Below are positions 37,031-45,750 of a DNA stretch of 64,000 bases, piece by piece. The position numbers were made by a program, and so were the translations under genes. The first letter of the stretch is position 1. Every line of letters begins with the position of its first letter. The stretch is from the NCBI GenBank assembly GCA_029202485.1, contig CP119313.1:3038001-3102000 (forward strand), given 5' to 3'. A model generated the notes under the pieces. The model searched no databases, had not been told where the DNA came from, and was given only the letters and a program-made list of their open reading frames with translations. Origin of the DNA: Candidatus Pedobacter colombiensis. Its GTDB lineage: Bacteria; Bacteroidota; Bacteroidia; Sphingobacteriales; Sphingobacteriaceae.

Positions 37031-38851
37031 TTAATTTAATGGGTTAAATGGACCACCCCAGGTATTATTTTGCTTCAACTTTGTATTGTTGTTCAATGCC
37101 CCATCCGGAATGGCGAAGAAATAATACTCAGGTTTCCAGTTAATATTGGCACCATCTTTAACCTGAGTCTCAAGCTCCATATAGTTAGTATAAATATCAT
37201 CCAGATTGAGTGTATTCCTTGTGTTTTCAAGCTGATCAGAAGTAGGAATACCTGCGCCTATTTTCAGCCTCATTCTCAAACCAGTCCTTTTTTTACCGTT
37301 TAGCTCTGTTTCAAATTTTTTCCATCTACGCAAATCCCAGAAACGCTTACCTTCAAATGCAAGTTCTATTTTACGTTCGTATAAAATTGCATCGAATAAT
37401 GCCGAACGTCCTAGTCCTTGCTGCAAACCATACATACCATCTGCTCCTGCATCAATACCAGCTCTTTTCCGCAATGCGATTAACCCCTGATAAGCTTCCT
37501 GATTTTGTGTTGTTTTGTTAATTCCACAAGCACTTTCTGCTAAATTCAATAGTACTTCTGCATATCTAAGCTCTATCCAATCCGTACCGGAATAAGGTAA
37601 AGCGTCTCTGGTTGCGGTCGGGCTAATGGCCTTTCTCAAATAAAAGCCCGTATTACTGCCATTCGGTTCAGTAGTTACATAGGTTACAACACCTTTGTCA
37701 TCTATTTTATAACCTATATAAGTCCATAATCGATATGTTGCATCACCTAGTATGCTCCAGGTACATCCGTTGTAAGCAATGGTATTGTCAAATCTTGGAT
37801 CTCTATTTTTGTAATAATGCTGTTCATCATAAGGATAAGTTGTAGATAACCCTGGCTTTTTGCCATCTTTCATTGGATAATCCTTTACGAAATCCCATGT
37901 AGGCGCATTAGAACCTCCGTTACCACTACTTAAATAGGTTGGTCGTGTTTGCAGGTCATATGTATTGCTTTTTCTTGAATTATCTCCACTTTTTGTATTA
38001 TAACCAGTAATAATAACTGCCTCAGGATTATTTACTTCCTGAAACCATAGGTTAGCATAGGAAGAGTTTAATCCAAAACCATATATATCTAAAAGCTCCT
38101 TAGCCTTCACATTAGCATCATAGGCTACTTGCCATCTTTCCTGTAAATCATTTGGATTAAATTGTGGACTTGCATAAGTCAATAACACTCTACCTTTAAA
38201 AGCAGCTGCAGCTCCTTTTGTCATTCTTCCCCAGTCGTTAGTTGAAGGCCATTTACCTGGCAAATTTTGAATTCCAAAATCCAAATCGGCAATAATTTGC
38301 TGGATACATGCTGATGTTGGCTCTCTTGGCAGCATATTACCTTCTTTATTTGCTTCTCCTATTGGATCCATCGGTTCAAGTACAATAGGTACTCCACCAT
38401 ATAACCTAACCAAATCAAAATACCTAAAAGCCCGGAAAAACATCGCTTCCGCCAGCATTCTGTTTTTAGTTGCTTCTGGCATGCTACCATTTTTCACATC
38501 TCTGATAAATTCATTGATTTTTCTAATTTTACCCCAATTATTGGTATTGCTTAATCCTGTACCAAAATCAGCAACAGTAGTGGAAATTACCTGCCCCGAA
38601 AAAAACAACTGAGTTCCCTGTGCTTCATCAGAAAAAGTTCCATTTCCGCTAATGGCACCTCCAGTATTTCCATACCATGAAGGAAGATTTTGATCGTAGA
38701 CAAAACTCAAGTTAAAAAATGCAAGTGTTGAATCGTTAAAAATCAAACCCCCATCCAATGATCCTAAATCTTTTTTATCAAGAACTTTCTGACAACTGCT
38801 TAAACCTAACAAAATGGCTGCAGTAAAAAATATGATTGTATTTAATTTCAT
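37031..38851 (-). CDS. SusD-family glycan-binding lipoprotein (pair 3)
   Basis: 606 residues, lipobox LLGLSSC. SusD features: EAMFFRAFRYFDLVRLYGGVPIVLEP, FKGRVLLTYASPQFNPND, DWIELRYAEVLLNLAESACG, ERKIELAFEGKRFWDLRRWKKF and the C-terminal YYFFAIPDGALNNN. Start is 12 bases after the SusC3 stop. It binds oligosaccharide at the cell surface for SusC3. Confidence 0.95.
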   Translation of the reverse strand: MKLNTIIFFTAAILLGLSSCQKVLDKKDLGSLDGGLIFNDSTLAFFNLSFVYDQNLPSWYGNTGGAISGNGTFSDEAQGTQLFFSGQVISTTVADFGTGLSNTNNWGKIRKINEFIRDVKNGSMPEATKNRMLAEAMFFRAFRYFDLVRLYGGVPIVLEPMDPIGEANKEGNMLPREPTSACIQQIIADLDFGIQNLPGKWPSTNDWGRMTKGAAAAFKGRVLLTYASPQFNPNDLQERWQVAYDANVKAKELLDIYGFGLNSSYANLWFQEVNNPEAVIITGYNTKSGDNSRKSNTYDLQTRPTYLSSGNGGSNAPTWDFVKDYPMKDGKKPGLSTTYPYDEQHYYKNRDPRFDNTIAYNGCTWSILGDATYRLWTYIGYKIDDKGVVTYVTTEPNGSNTGFYLRKAISPTATRDALPYSGTDWIELRYAEVLLNLAESACGINKTTQNQEAYQGLIALRKRAGIDAGADGMYGLQQGLGRSALFDAILYERKIELAFEGKRFWDLRRWKKFETELNGKKRTGLRMRLKIGAGIPTSDQLENTRNTLNLDDIYTNYMELETQVKDGANINWKPEYYFFAIPDGALNNNTKLKQNNTWGGPFNPLN

Positions 38852-38862
38852 AATTTTAAGTT

Positions 38863-41800
38863 TTAAAATCCAACATTTAAACCCAATGACCAGGTTTTTA
38901 ATACTGGATATACATTAAATGAACCTGAATTAGTCTTGTAATCCTTAAACGGATTATATAATTCGAATGGATTTGTTGCAACAACAAAAGCTCTCAGGCT
39001 ACTTATTCCAATACTCTTACTTATGTTTTGAGGTAATGTATAAGATAGATTTAAATTGGTAATCCTAACGGTAGTAGAACTCCTGAACCAAAACTCGGAA
39101 ACACCTGTATAAGTTTGTGTATAGAATGGATTGGGATATTTGGCATTTGGAGTCTCTTCAGTCCAATGATCTGCCCAAAAAGCCGGCTTATTGAGCGTTG
39201 TTGTTGCCCTAGCCCTGGCATCACCTTCAACCACAGCTTGTCCGCCCCACGACATTCCTGAAGTTATCCCCAGACTCAAGGACTTATAAGTAACATTAAA
39301 ATTGAAACCCAAACCATAATGGTTGTCGGCCTTTTTGGTTAAATAAGTCTGGTCATCTGCAGTAATCACACCATCCGGAGCAGTTAGATCTCCACTACCA
39401 TTTCGCGGACCTGATACATCCTGATACCATATCATTCCCGGCTTTGGTATTTCACCAAAAAGCCTGTAATTTGGATTTATTGCCATAAAAGCATCTACCT
39501 CTTCTTGTGTCCTGAAAAGCCCTCCGTATTTATAACCATAAACACCCTGGTCACTCGAACGACCATTTGGATCCATCATAGTGCCTTTATTACCGGCACT
39601 TACGTCCTTTAATATATTCTTATCATCATACCATGATAAGAATGTATTAACCCGGTAAGACCAGTCTTTACCAATTCTATCGTTCCAACCAACACTAACT
39701 TCTGTACCAAAGGTATTGACTCTTGAATAATTTTCAGACGGCAATGCTTCACCTACTAGTAAAGACACTGAAGAAGTCAGTTGCGTTAACATATTTTTAA
39801 ATTTATCCTTATAACCATCAATGGTAACAGATAACCTATCTCTTAGGAATCTGGTCTCAATACCTATACCCATTTTCACGGCATCATCCCATAGTACATT
39901 TCTGTTAGAAATACCATTTTGATTAAAAACCAATGTCCTGTCTGCATCTCCCCCAAACACTGCACTTCTTTGGGTTTGTTTTCTATAACGGTCATACCAT
40001 TGAAACCCTCTGGTTCTATCACTGCCTGCAAATCCTAAAGTGGCTCTTATTTTTAGGAAATTCACGAAATTCACATTCTTTTTAAAGAAGTTTTCCTTGC
40101 TCACAATCCAACCGGCAGAAAAAGAGGGGAAATATCCCCAACGATTTTCGGGAGCAAAATTGGTCGAAGCGTCTGCCCTTACTGTTGTCTCAAACAAATA
40201 TTTCTCGTCATAATTGTAACTAAATCTACTAATGTAAGATAAGTATCCTGCTTCCGATTCAGATTCGCTTTGCATTACCGAAGTGCCATAAAAATAATTC
40301 ATATTATCCTCACCTCCCATAATAGGATCTTCTATATAGGTAGCAACTCCATCGGCATAAGACTCTCTTTGTTCCACCAAAGCCATTGCGGAAATATTGT
40401 GTTTTCCAAAAGATCTATTAAAATTAAATCCTCCGTTGATCTGATAATTTTTATCATATGTAGGATTAAAACGCAACATATATCCATTTTTCAGTGTCGT
40501 TTTGCTCGTTATGTTCCCGCCGTAAATGTGCTTATTACCTAACATTGAAAAATTGTAAACGTCATACGCAGTCCCATACTGTTTGCCAAAACTGTTATTA
40601 TTTCGTTGATTGTATGTTGCCTTCGCTGACAAACCTTTAATAAAAGGTATTTCGTAATTGAGGTTAAGATTAACATTTAAACCAACATTTCTTGTTTTGG
40701 TATAATCCCCATTGTTTTGTACAGCAAAAAAATGAAAATTCTCCGTCGTTGCACTCGTGCTTCCTGTTATATTTACCGGATAGCCATTGATGTAAGGTGG
40801 AATAAATTGAGGGGTTTGCATCAATGCCAGAACATCCTTTTCAACATTTTCACCTCCTTGCTTTAACCAATAGGATTTGTTGTTATAAACATCCCCACTC
40901 AGCTGAACACCCAAATTAAGTCCGGTTGCTAGTTTGATATCAGTACTGGCTCTATAAGTCCACCTATCTGAATTTATGTTATCTAGATTTGCATCTTGTG
41001 CATTGTAAGTAACACTTGCAAAATAGGTCGCTTTATCAGCCCCACCAGTTACGTTTAAAGTATGCCGGTTAATGGTTGAGGCTTTCCAGGCCATATCTAA
41101 CCAATCGTAATTGTAATTCTTGAAATAATTCAGTTCTTCATCGGTGTATCTTACCAGAGCTCCGTTCCAGTCAAAAGCAGGATTCTTAAACTTACCTTCG
41201 GTATAATTATAGGTATTTAAATACCTTGCCTGGTCATATCCACTCATCATTTTAGGTAATCTGGTTGCATCAGTTATACCGACAGAGCCACTATAACTAA
41301 TTTTAGGAGCACCTATTTTTCCACGCTTTGTTTTAACCAGTACAGCACCCTGATTACCGTTAACACCATATATTGCAGCAGCGGCATCTTTTAAGACTGA
41401 AATACTCTCTATTTCACTCTGATCCAATAAGTTGAATTCTGCAGGCGTTTTAAAAACATCATCCACAATATAAATTGGTTCTGTATTTCCTCCGTCCTTA
41501 GAAAAAATACGGGGTTGACGAATGGTAATAGTGGCATTTTGACCAGGTCTGGATTGGCCGCCATTAACACTTACAGCAGCCAATTGCCCTCTTAAGGCCG
41601 CAGCTAAGCTTCCCACTGGTAAATCCTCAATTGCCTTCATATTAACATTTTCAATTGCATGCGTCGAGGAAATTTTCTTCTGCGAGCCATAACCAATAGA
41701 AACAATTTCAACTTCTTTAAGGGCCTCGTTATTAGGGACCAACTGAACATTTAAAGTCGTTTTTCCAGCCGGGTTAACAGTTTGGCGAGTAAAACCGATG

Positions 41801-42039
41801 TAGGAGAATACCAATGCATCAGTTTCTGGATTGGCCTGAATGGTATAAATTCCGTCTTCGTTGGTGCTCACATTACTGGGTTTACCTTTAATGCTCACAT
41901 TTACGCCTGGTAATGGTCCTCCGTCGTTGGCATCGGTTACTTTACCTGTAATTTTCCTTACTTGCGCATACGATGAGGCGCAAAAAAGCAGGGATAATAT
42001 TACTACCCCTTTTAACGTTCGTAAAAGTTTAAAGTTCAT
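38863..42039 (-). CDS. SusC-family TonB-dependent outer-membrane transporter (pair 3)
   Basis: Start chosen at ATG 42039 (MNFKLLRTLKG), matching the start of SusC2; a further in-frame codon at 42066 lacks support. About 1058 residues. Signal peptide FCASSYAQ, regulatory domain ITGKVTDANDGGPLPGVNVS, TonB-box region KEVEIVSIGYGSQKKISS, plug IYIVDDVFKTPAEFN and LKDAAAAIYGVNGNQGAV, barrel ending LGLNVGF. Compared with SusC2 the plug is shorter in glycines and has VDDV for the usual IDGI. The transporter gene is preceded by a 258-bp intergenic region with a terminator-like hairpin. Confidence 0.96.
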   Translation of the reverse strand: MNFKLLRTLKGVVILSLLFCASSYAQVRKITGKVTDANDGGPLPGVNVSIKGKPSNVSTNEDGIYTIQANPETDALVFSYIGFTRQTVNPAGKTTLNVQLVPNNEALKEVEIVSIGYGSQKKISSTHAIENVNMKAIEDLPVGSLAAALRGQLAAVSVNGGQSRPGQNATITIRQPRIFSKDGGNTEPIYIVDDVFKTPAEFNLLDQSEIESISVLKDAAAAIYGVNGNQGAVLVKTKRGKIGAPKISYSGSVGITDATRLPKMMSGYDQARYLNTYNYTEGKFKNPAFDWNGALVRYTDEELNYFKNYNYDWLDMAWKASTINRHTLNVTGGADKATYFASVTYNAQDANLDNINSDRWTYRASTDIKLATGLNLGVQLSGDVYNNKSYWLKQGGENVEKDVLALMQTPQFIPPYINGYPVNITGSTSATTENFHFFAVQNNGDYTKTRNVGLNVNLNLNYEIPFIKGLSAKATYNQRNNNSFGKQYGTAYDVYNFSMLGNKHIYGGNITSKTTLKNGYMLRFNPTYDKNYQINGGFNFNRSFGKHNISAMALVEQRESYADGVATYIEDPIMGGEDNMNYFYGTSVMQSESESEAGYLSYISRFSYNYDEKYLFETTVRADASTNFAPENRWGYFPSFSAGWIVSKENFFKKNVNFVNFLKIRATLGFAGSDRTRGFQWYDRYRKQTQRSAVFGGDADRTLVFNQNGISNRNVLWDDAVKMGIGIETRFLRDRLSVTIDGYKDKFKNMLTQLTSSVSLLVGEALPSENYSRVNTFGTEVSVGWNDRIGKDWSYRVNTFLSWYDDKNILKDVSAGNKGTMMDPNGRSSDQGVYGYKYGGLFRTQEEVDAFMAINPNYRLFGEIPKPGMIWYQDVSGPRNGSGDLTAPDGVITADDQTYLTKKADNHYGLGFNFNVTYKSLSLGITSGMSWGGQAVVEGDARARATTTLNKPAFWADHWTEETPNAKYPNPFYTQTYTGVSEFWFRSSTTVRITNLNLSYTLPQNISKSIGISSLRAFVVATNPFELYNPFKDYKTNSGSFNVYPVLKTWSLGLNVGF

Positions 42040-42224
42040 ACTCGGTTTTGTTATATAAATGGTCAATTTATTATCTAAGGAATAAGCTCATTGTTAGGTA
42101 AACTTTTCCATTGGATAATTATAGTTTGGTTTATTTTAAAGATTGTTAATGGTTTGGTTTAATGTAAATTTTGAATCAAATTGAGTTGGTTTAAGTTTTA
42201 GTTTTATCATTATGAACAGAAGAA

Positions 42225-42258
42225 CCCATTACCACTAATCAACTTAATCAGTAACGGG
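42225..42258 (-). terminator. Terminator-like hairpin after DUF3826-like gene (degenerate copy)
   Basis: On the minus strand CCCGTTACTG can pair with TGGTAATGGG using several G-U pairs around a 14-nt loop, but only TTCTTCTG follows, so it is weaker than the related terminator at 35374-35413. Confidence 0.5.
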
Positions 42259-42276
42259 AACTCCTTCTAACCAAAT
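42246..42276. repeat. Terminator-flank repeat, copy 2
   Basis: Matches 35401-35432 in both blocks (AATCAGTAACGGGA and TTCTAACCAAAT). It lies downstream of the DUF3826-like gene and upstream of susC3. Confidence 0.75.
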
Positions 42277-42297
42277 GAGAGCGGATAGTATTATTGT

Positions 42298-42972
42298 TTA
42301 GTTCCCTTTTGCGCTTGCTTGTCTGCGCTTCTCCCACTCCTGTCCTTCTTTCTTTAAATCGTAACCTGCAGCTGAAAGATAATTGTTTATTCGACCTTTA
42401 TATTTACCAAACCATGCGTGTTTTTTATCTGATGATTCTGCATCAATGGCATGCTCACGCGCTTCGGTAAGCCAGGTTAAAATTTGCTTCTTCTGCTCGT
42501 CGTTAAGTGTTAATATCTGTTCTTGGTAAGCCTTATAAGTAATGGTTAAAACATTATATGTCATCCCATTTTTTACCTGATCTACTTGCTCTGTACTTAA
42601 ATTCGAGGACAATTTACTCAGGTATTTTTCATGTAGTTTAGCCAATTTAGCATCAGTTTTAGTAGAGACTTCTTTTATAGCCGCTTCTGTTGCTACTTTA
42701 TCGCCACTATTTACTTCTTTAATTGATTTTAGATTTGCATCACGCTCTGTATAAATATCATTCAGATCACTATACTGATTACGAATAATATCCCTAACCT
42801 TTTCTTGTTTTGCAACATCATTGATGTTAAGTGCAGCAGCGATCTTATCAGCCCGCTGAGTGATCACCTTTAAATATGCCGTCTTTTCGTTCTCGGGAAT
42901 TGCATTATTCTGCGCAAGTACACTGACCATACCGGAGAGCATTAAAGAAAATAAAAGGTAAACACGTTTCAT
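42298..42972 (-). CDS. DUF3826-like secreted helical protein
   Basis: 224 residues with a signal peptide (MVSVLAQN). The mature part is strongly helical and charged: EKTAYLKVITQRADKIAAAL, VRDIIRNQYSDLNDIYTERD, LHEKYLSKLSSNLSTEQVDQ, ILTLNDEQKKQILTWLTEAR, HAWFGKYKGRINNYLSAAGY. It resembles the DUF3826 family found beside sugar-utilisation genes in Bacteroidota. It is 40 bases after the isomerase stop and probably cotranscribed with it from promoter copy E. Function unknown. Confidence 0.72.
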   Translation of the reverse strand: MKRVYLLFSLMLSGMVSVLAQNNAIPENEKTAYLKVITQRADKIAAALNINDVAKQEKVRDIIRNQYSDLNDIYTERDANLKSIKEVNSGDKVATEAAIKEVSTKTDAKLAKLHEKYLSKLSSNLSTEQVDQVKNGMTYNVLTITYKAYQEQILTLNDEQKKQILTWLTEAREHAIDAESSDKKHAWFGKYKGRINNYLSAAGYDLKKEGQEWEKRRQASAKGN

Positions 42973-43012
42973 AATTTATTAATTTGGTTAGTAATTTGTA
43001 CTAAAATCCTTG

Positions 43013-44635
43013 TTAAGCTTTAAGATTTACATCTCCACAGAAATGCACCTTTATTCCTAATTCGTCCATTGCTGCCGCTTTTATGCGACATGCCTTGTGC
43101 GCCATGGTCTCATCTGTTGCATACACCACATGAATGTGGTTTGCCTTGTGCCTGCTCATTAACTGGTCTCTGCTCACTCCTTTTAAAACTGCATTCATAA
43201 TCGGCCATTCTGGAGTAGTTTCATTCCATCGTCTGTAGGTTTCCTCTTCAGGTAAAGCAACCACCTCACCAACCCCCAAATCACAATGCAATTCGTTATT
43301 CATCACATATACCCGGCTCCAAACAATAGGGCCCGGTTTACTGATCCCTTTAAGTGTACCGCCACCTAAACGGAAATACATTGCCGGCTGCCTGTCGCTA
43401 GCCGCACCTTTATATCCATCAACAAAATGAGCAGCAGGCGCTGCCCCCGAGATCAGGAAAAGCCACACAAAATCATCAATTCCTTCGCCTTTATAATGTT
43501 CTCCCCAGCGAATGTCATGTAAAGTATTTTCCCCCGACATTCCGAGCTCTTTCCATAGATTATAGGTTAGAAAAGCATCAACCCCAGCACATTCATCCAC
43601 TTCATTAAAATGTGGTAATGCTTTTCCAGCGTAAAGTTCTTTTCCCTTTTCCGAAAATACAGGTGGTCTGTCTTCGTTGTTTAACAGTCCCTCTACCAGG
43701 TCGCTCGCCACTGTAAGATCTCTCATACCCTGCTGATATTGTATCCCAATAGTATCGCAACCAAATTCGTTAGCTATACGAACCGCAGCGATATACATTT
43801 TACATTGATCAAGGGTTTGTACTCTAGTCAATTCTGTTTCCGGATTTGACCCCCAATTAAACTTCATGCCTTTATTCAATAGCCAATCTAAAATAGCTAC
43901 AGCTTCTATATCTGTTACGCGCAACATAGCTGCGTAAAGAGCCGATTGGCTTAATCTTTCTTTAAAAAATCCTGTTGGGTGTAATAATTCATCCGGCACA
44001 ATAGCATTGTACATGCCCATACAGCCCTCATCAAAAACCCCCATAATCACCTTTCTTGCTTTCAGTTTACGAGCAAAATTTCTTCCTTGCTCTTCTTCAA
44101 CAAATGGAAGTTTATGGAGTTCCAGGCTTCTCACATGACTTAAGTCATAGCTGATTTTACCAGTAATCAACCATTCATTTAATCCATCAACAAAAAAATC
44201 ATCCACAAACTGCTCAGACCATAAAGTACTGTAAGCCACACCGGCTTTAGTTAAACAGCCGTTTAAGTTTAACATACCTACCAGTCCTGGCCATTGACCG
44301 CTCCAGTTGGCAACCGTTAAAATTGGACCTTTGTGTGTAGTTAAACCTGCAAATACGTGATGTGAATATTGCCAAACACTTTCGGCAACAATTAGGGGTT
44401 GTTCTGGATCTATGTTTTGGAATATATCCATTCCCATTCTTTGGGAATCAATAAAGCCATGTTTCTTCGTTACATCGTAAGGATGAGCGCGTTTAACTGT
44501 CCAGCCAAGTTTAGTAATGGCTTTGGTCAGATCACACTCCATTTGAGATTGCGCTTCCCAGCAATTTTGATTTGCTGACAATCGTAAATCTCCGCTGGAA
44601 ACTAGTAAAATTTCTTTATTTCCCCGTTGTTTCAT
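43013..44635 (-). CDS. L-fucose/L-arabinose isomerase-family protein
   Basis: 540 residues, no signal peptide, so cytoplasmic. It has the three-part layout of fucose isomerase: N-terminal Rossmann-like domains (LIVAESVWQYSHHVFAGL, PILTVANWSGQWPGLVGML), a central domain with GVFDEGCMGMYNAIVPD and FGCDTIGIQYQQGMRDL, and a C-terminal part with FNEVDECAGVDAFLTYNLW holding the expected metal-binding Glu and Asp, plus NHIHVVYATDE with His near the end. It would interconvert an aldose and ketose released from the polymer; L-fucose, L-galactose or L-arabinose are candidates. It is shorter than E. coli FucI (about 590). It is divergent from araC and preceded by promoter copy E. Confidence 0.8.
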   Translation of the reverse strand: MKQRGNKEILLVSSGDLRLSANQNCWEAQSQMECDLTKAITKLGWTVKRAHPYDVTKKHGFIDSQRMGMDIFQNIDPEQPLIVAESVWQYSHHVFAGLTTHKGPILTVANWSGQWPGLVGMLNLNGCLTKAGVAYSTLWSEQFVDDFFVDGLNEWLITGKISYDLSHVRSLELHKLPFVEEEQGRNFARKLKARKVIMGVFDEGCMGMYNAIVPDELLHPTGFFKERLSQSALYAAMLRVTDIEAVAILDWLLNKGMKFNWGSNPETELTRVQTLDQCKMYIAAVRIANEFGCDTIGIQYQQGMRDLTVASDLVEGLLNNEDRPPVFSEKGKELYAGKALPHFNEVDECAGVDAFLTYNLWKELGMSGENTLHDIRWGEHYKGEGIDDFVWLFLISGAAPAAHFVDGYKGAASDRQPAMYFRLGGGTLKGISKPGPIVWSRVYVMNNELHCDLGVGEVVALPEEETYRRWNETTPEWPIMNAVLKGVSRDQLMSRHKANHIHVVYATDETMAHKACRIKAAAMDELGIKVHFCGDVNLKA

Positions 44636-44713
44636 AATTTATTACTGAACACATTCTTTATATAAAAAGAATGTGTCGGTTTATATTTTGGTTATCGCCT
44701 GTTGTGATTTATA

Positions 44714-44779
44714 CAAAACTCAACAATAGCGCTTATCAATTACTGATAGTTATTAGCAAATTATTATAGGATATTATCA
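44714..44779 (-). promoter_or_regulatory. Promoter copy E: shared operator plus -7 box, between isomerase and araC
   Basis: Plus-strand CAAAACTC at 44714-44721 is a one-mismatch leftward -7 box. The operator at 44751-44779 reads TATTAGCAAATT, continued by ATTATAGGATATTATCA, 29 bp from the box. It is the most diverged in the left block, but the right block is close to copy D. It lies 98 bp before the araC ATG, so autoregulation is possible. Confidence 0.6.
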
Positions 44780-44877
44780 TAAAAACTACTATATTTAGTC
44801 AATTTCTATACATGATTTGCTAAATCAACATTTTTAATAATTAAATATAAATATAATATTCAAATATAAAAATAAAA

Positions 44878-45750
44878 ATGAAGCCTTATTTCCATAAAAT
44901 CCCAAGTACGCTCCAAAGCTCCTTTAGTATCCGCCATGATATTAAACCTGACTTCGGAAATGTATGGCACTACCATCCGGAACTTGAACTTCACTATATT
45001 ATTAAAGGCGAAGGTGTCCGTTTTATAGGCGACAACATCAGTAATTTCATACCTGGTGAAATGATCTTATTAGGAGAAAATCTACCGCATACCTGGCGCT
45101 GTAAGGATGAGTATTTCCAGGGTAATCCTGATCTGCATGTAGAAGCTATGGTGATCCAATTTTTACCGGATTGCCTGGGAAAATATTTGTTAAACTTACC
45201 GGAAGCCTACCTGATCCCAAAGCTATTTGAGAAGGCAAAAAGCGGAATGGTTATCAGTGGTAAAGCTAAGGATAAGCTGGCCGAACTGATGAAATCATCT
45301 ATAGAGGCAACAAACCTGGACCGCATCATCATACTGTTAAGTATTTTAAAAACACTTGCCGAAACGGATGAATATGACACTATTGTAACGGGGAAAAATA
45401 CTTTTTACCAATCCAATGAATCGGAAACGATCCGTATCAACAAAATATGCACATATACGATGACCAATTACAAAAACGACATTACGCTCGAAGAAATCGC
45501 TTCGTTAAGTAATCTGAGTATCACCTCGTTTTGCCGGTATTTTAAATTGATGACAAAAAAAACCTATTATGATTTTCTCATTGAAATTAGGGTTAGTCAT
45601 GCCTGCCGCTTTTTAATTGAAGATAAACTCCCTACAGAAATGATCTGTTTTGATTGCGGCTTTAACAATGTATCTAATTTTTACAGGCATTTTAAAAAAG
45701 TAACAGGCATGACTCCAATGGATTATAAGCGAAAATATTTAAATGACTAA
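44878..45750 (+). CDS. AraC-family transcriptional regulator with cupin sensor domain
   Basis: 290 residues. The N-terminal cupin-like domain (about 15-110) has WHYHPELELHYIIKGEGVRF and PGEMILLGENLPHTW, typical of sugar-responsive AraC proteins. The C-terminal pair of helix-turn-helices (about 185-290) shows ITLEEIASLSNLSITSFCRYF, then FLIEIRVSHACRFLIED, with FDCGFNNVSNFYRHFKKVTG and MTPMDYKRKY. It is the only classical one-component PUL regulator in the window. It probably binds a cytoplasmic sugar or its degradation product and acts on the five shared operators. The 3' end overlaps the convergent aldolase gene by 4 bases. Confidence 0.93.
   Translation: MKPYFHKIPSTLQSSFSIRHDIKPDFGNVWHYHPELELHYIIKGEGVRFIGDNISNFIPGEMILLGENLPHTWRCKDEYFQGNPDLHVEAMVIQFLPDCLGKYLLNLPEAYLIPKLFEKAKSGMVISGKAKDKLAELMKSSIEATNLDRIIILLSILKTLAETDEYDTIVTGKNTFYQSNESETIRINKICTYTMTNYKNDITLEEIASLSNLSITSFCRYFKLMTKKTYYDFLIEIRVSHACRFLIEDKLPTEMICFDCGFNNVSNFYRHFKKVTGMTPMDYKRKYLND

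Noticed and set aside
42104..42132. Possible operator before susC3, starting TTTTCCA
   Set aside because: Agreement stops after the first few bases and no -7 box is found 29 bp away.
44861..44868. CAAATATA just before araC as a leftward -7 box
   Set aside because: It lies against the araC start in a run of A/T, with no operator at the fixed distance; the box at 44714 fits the shared architecture.
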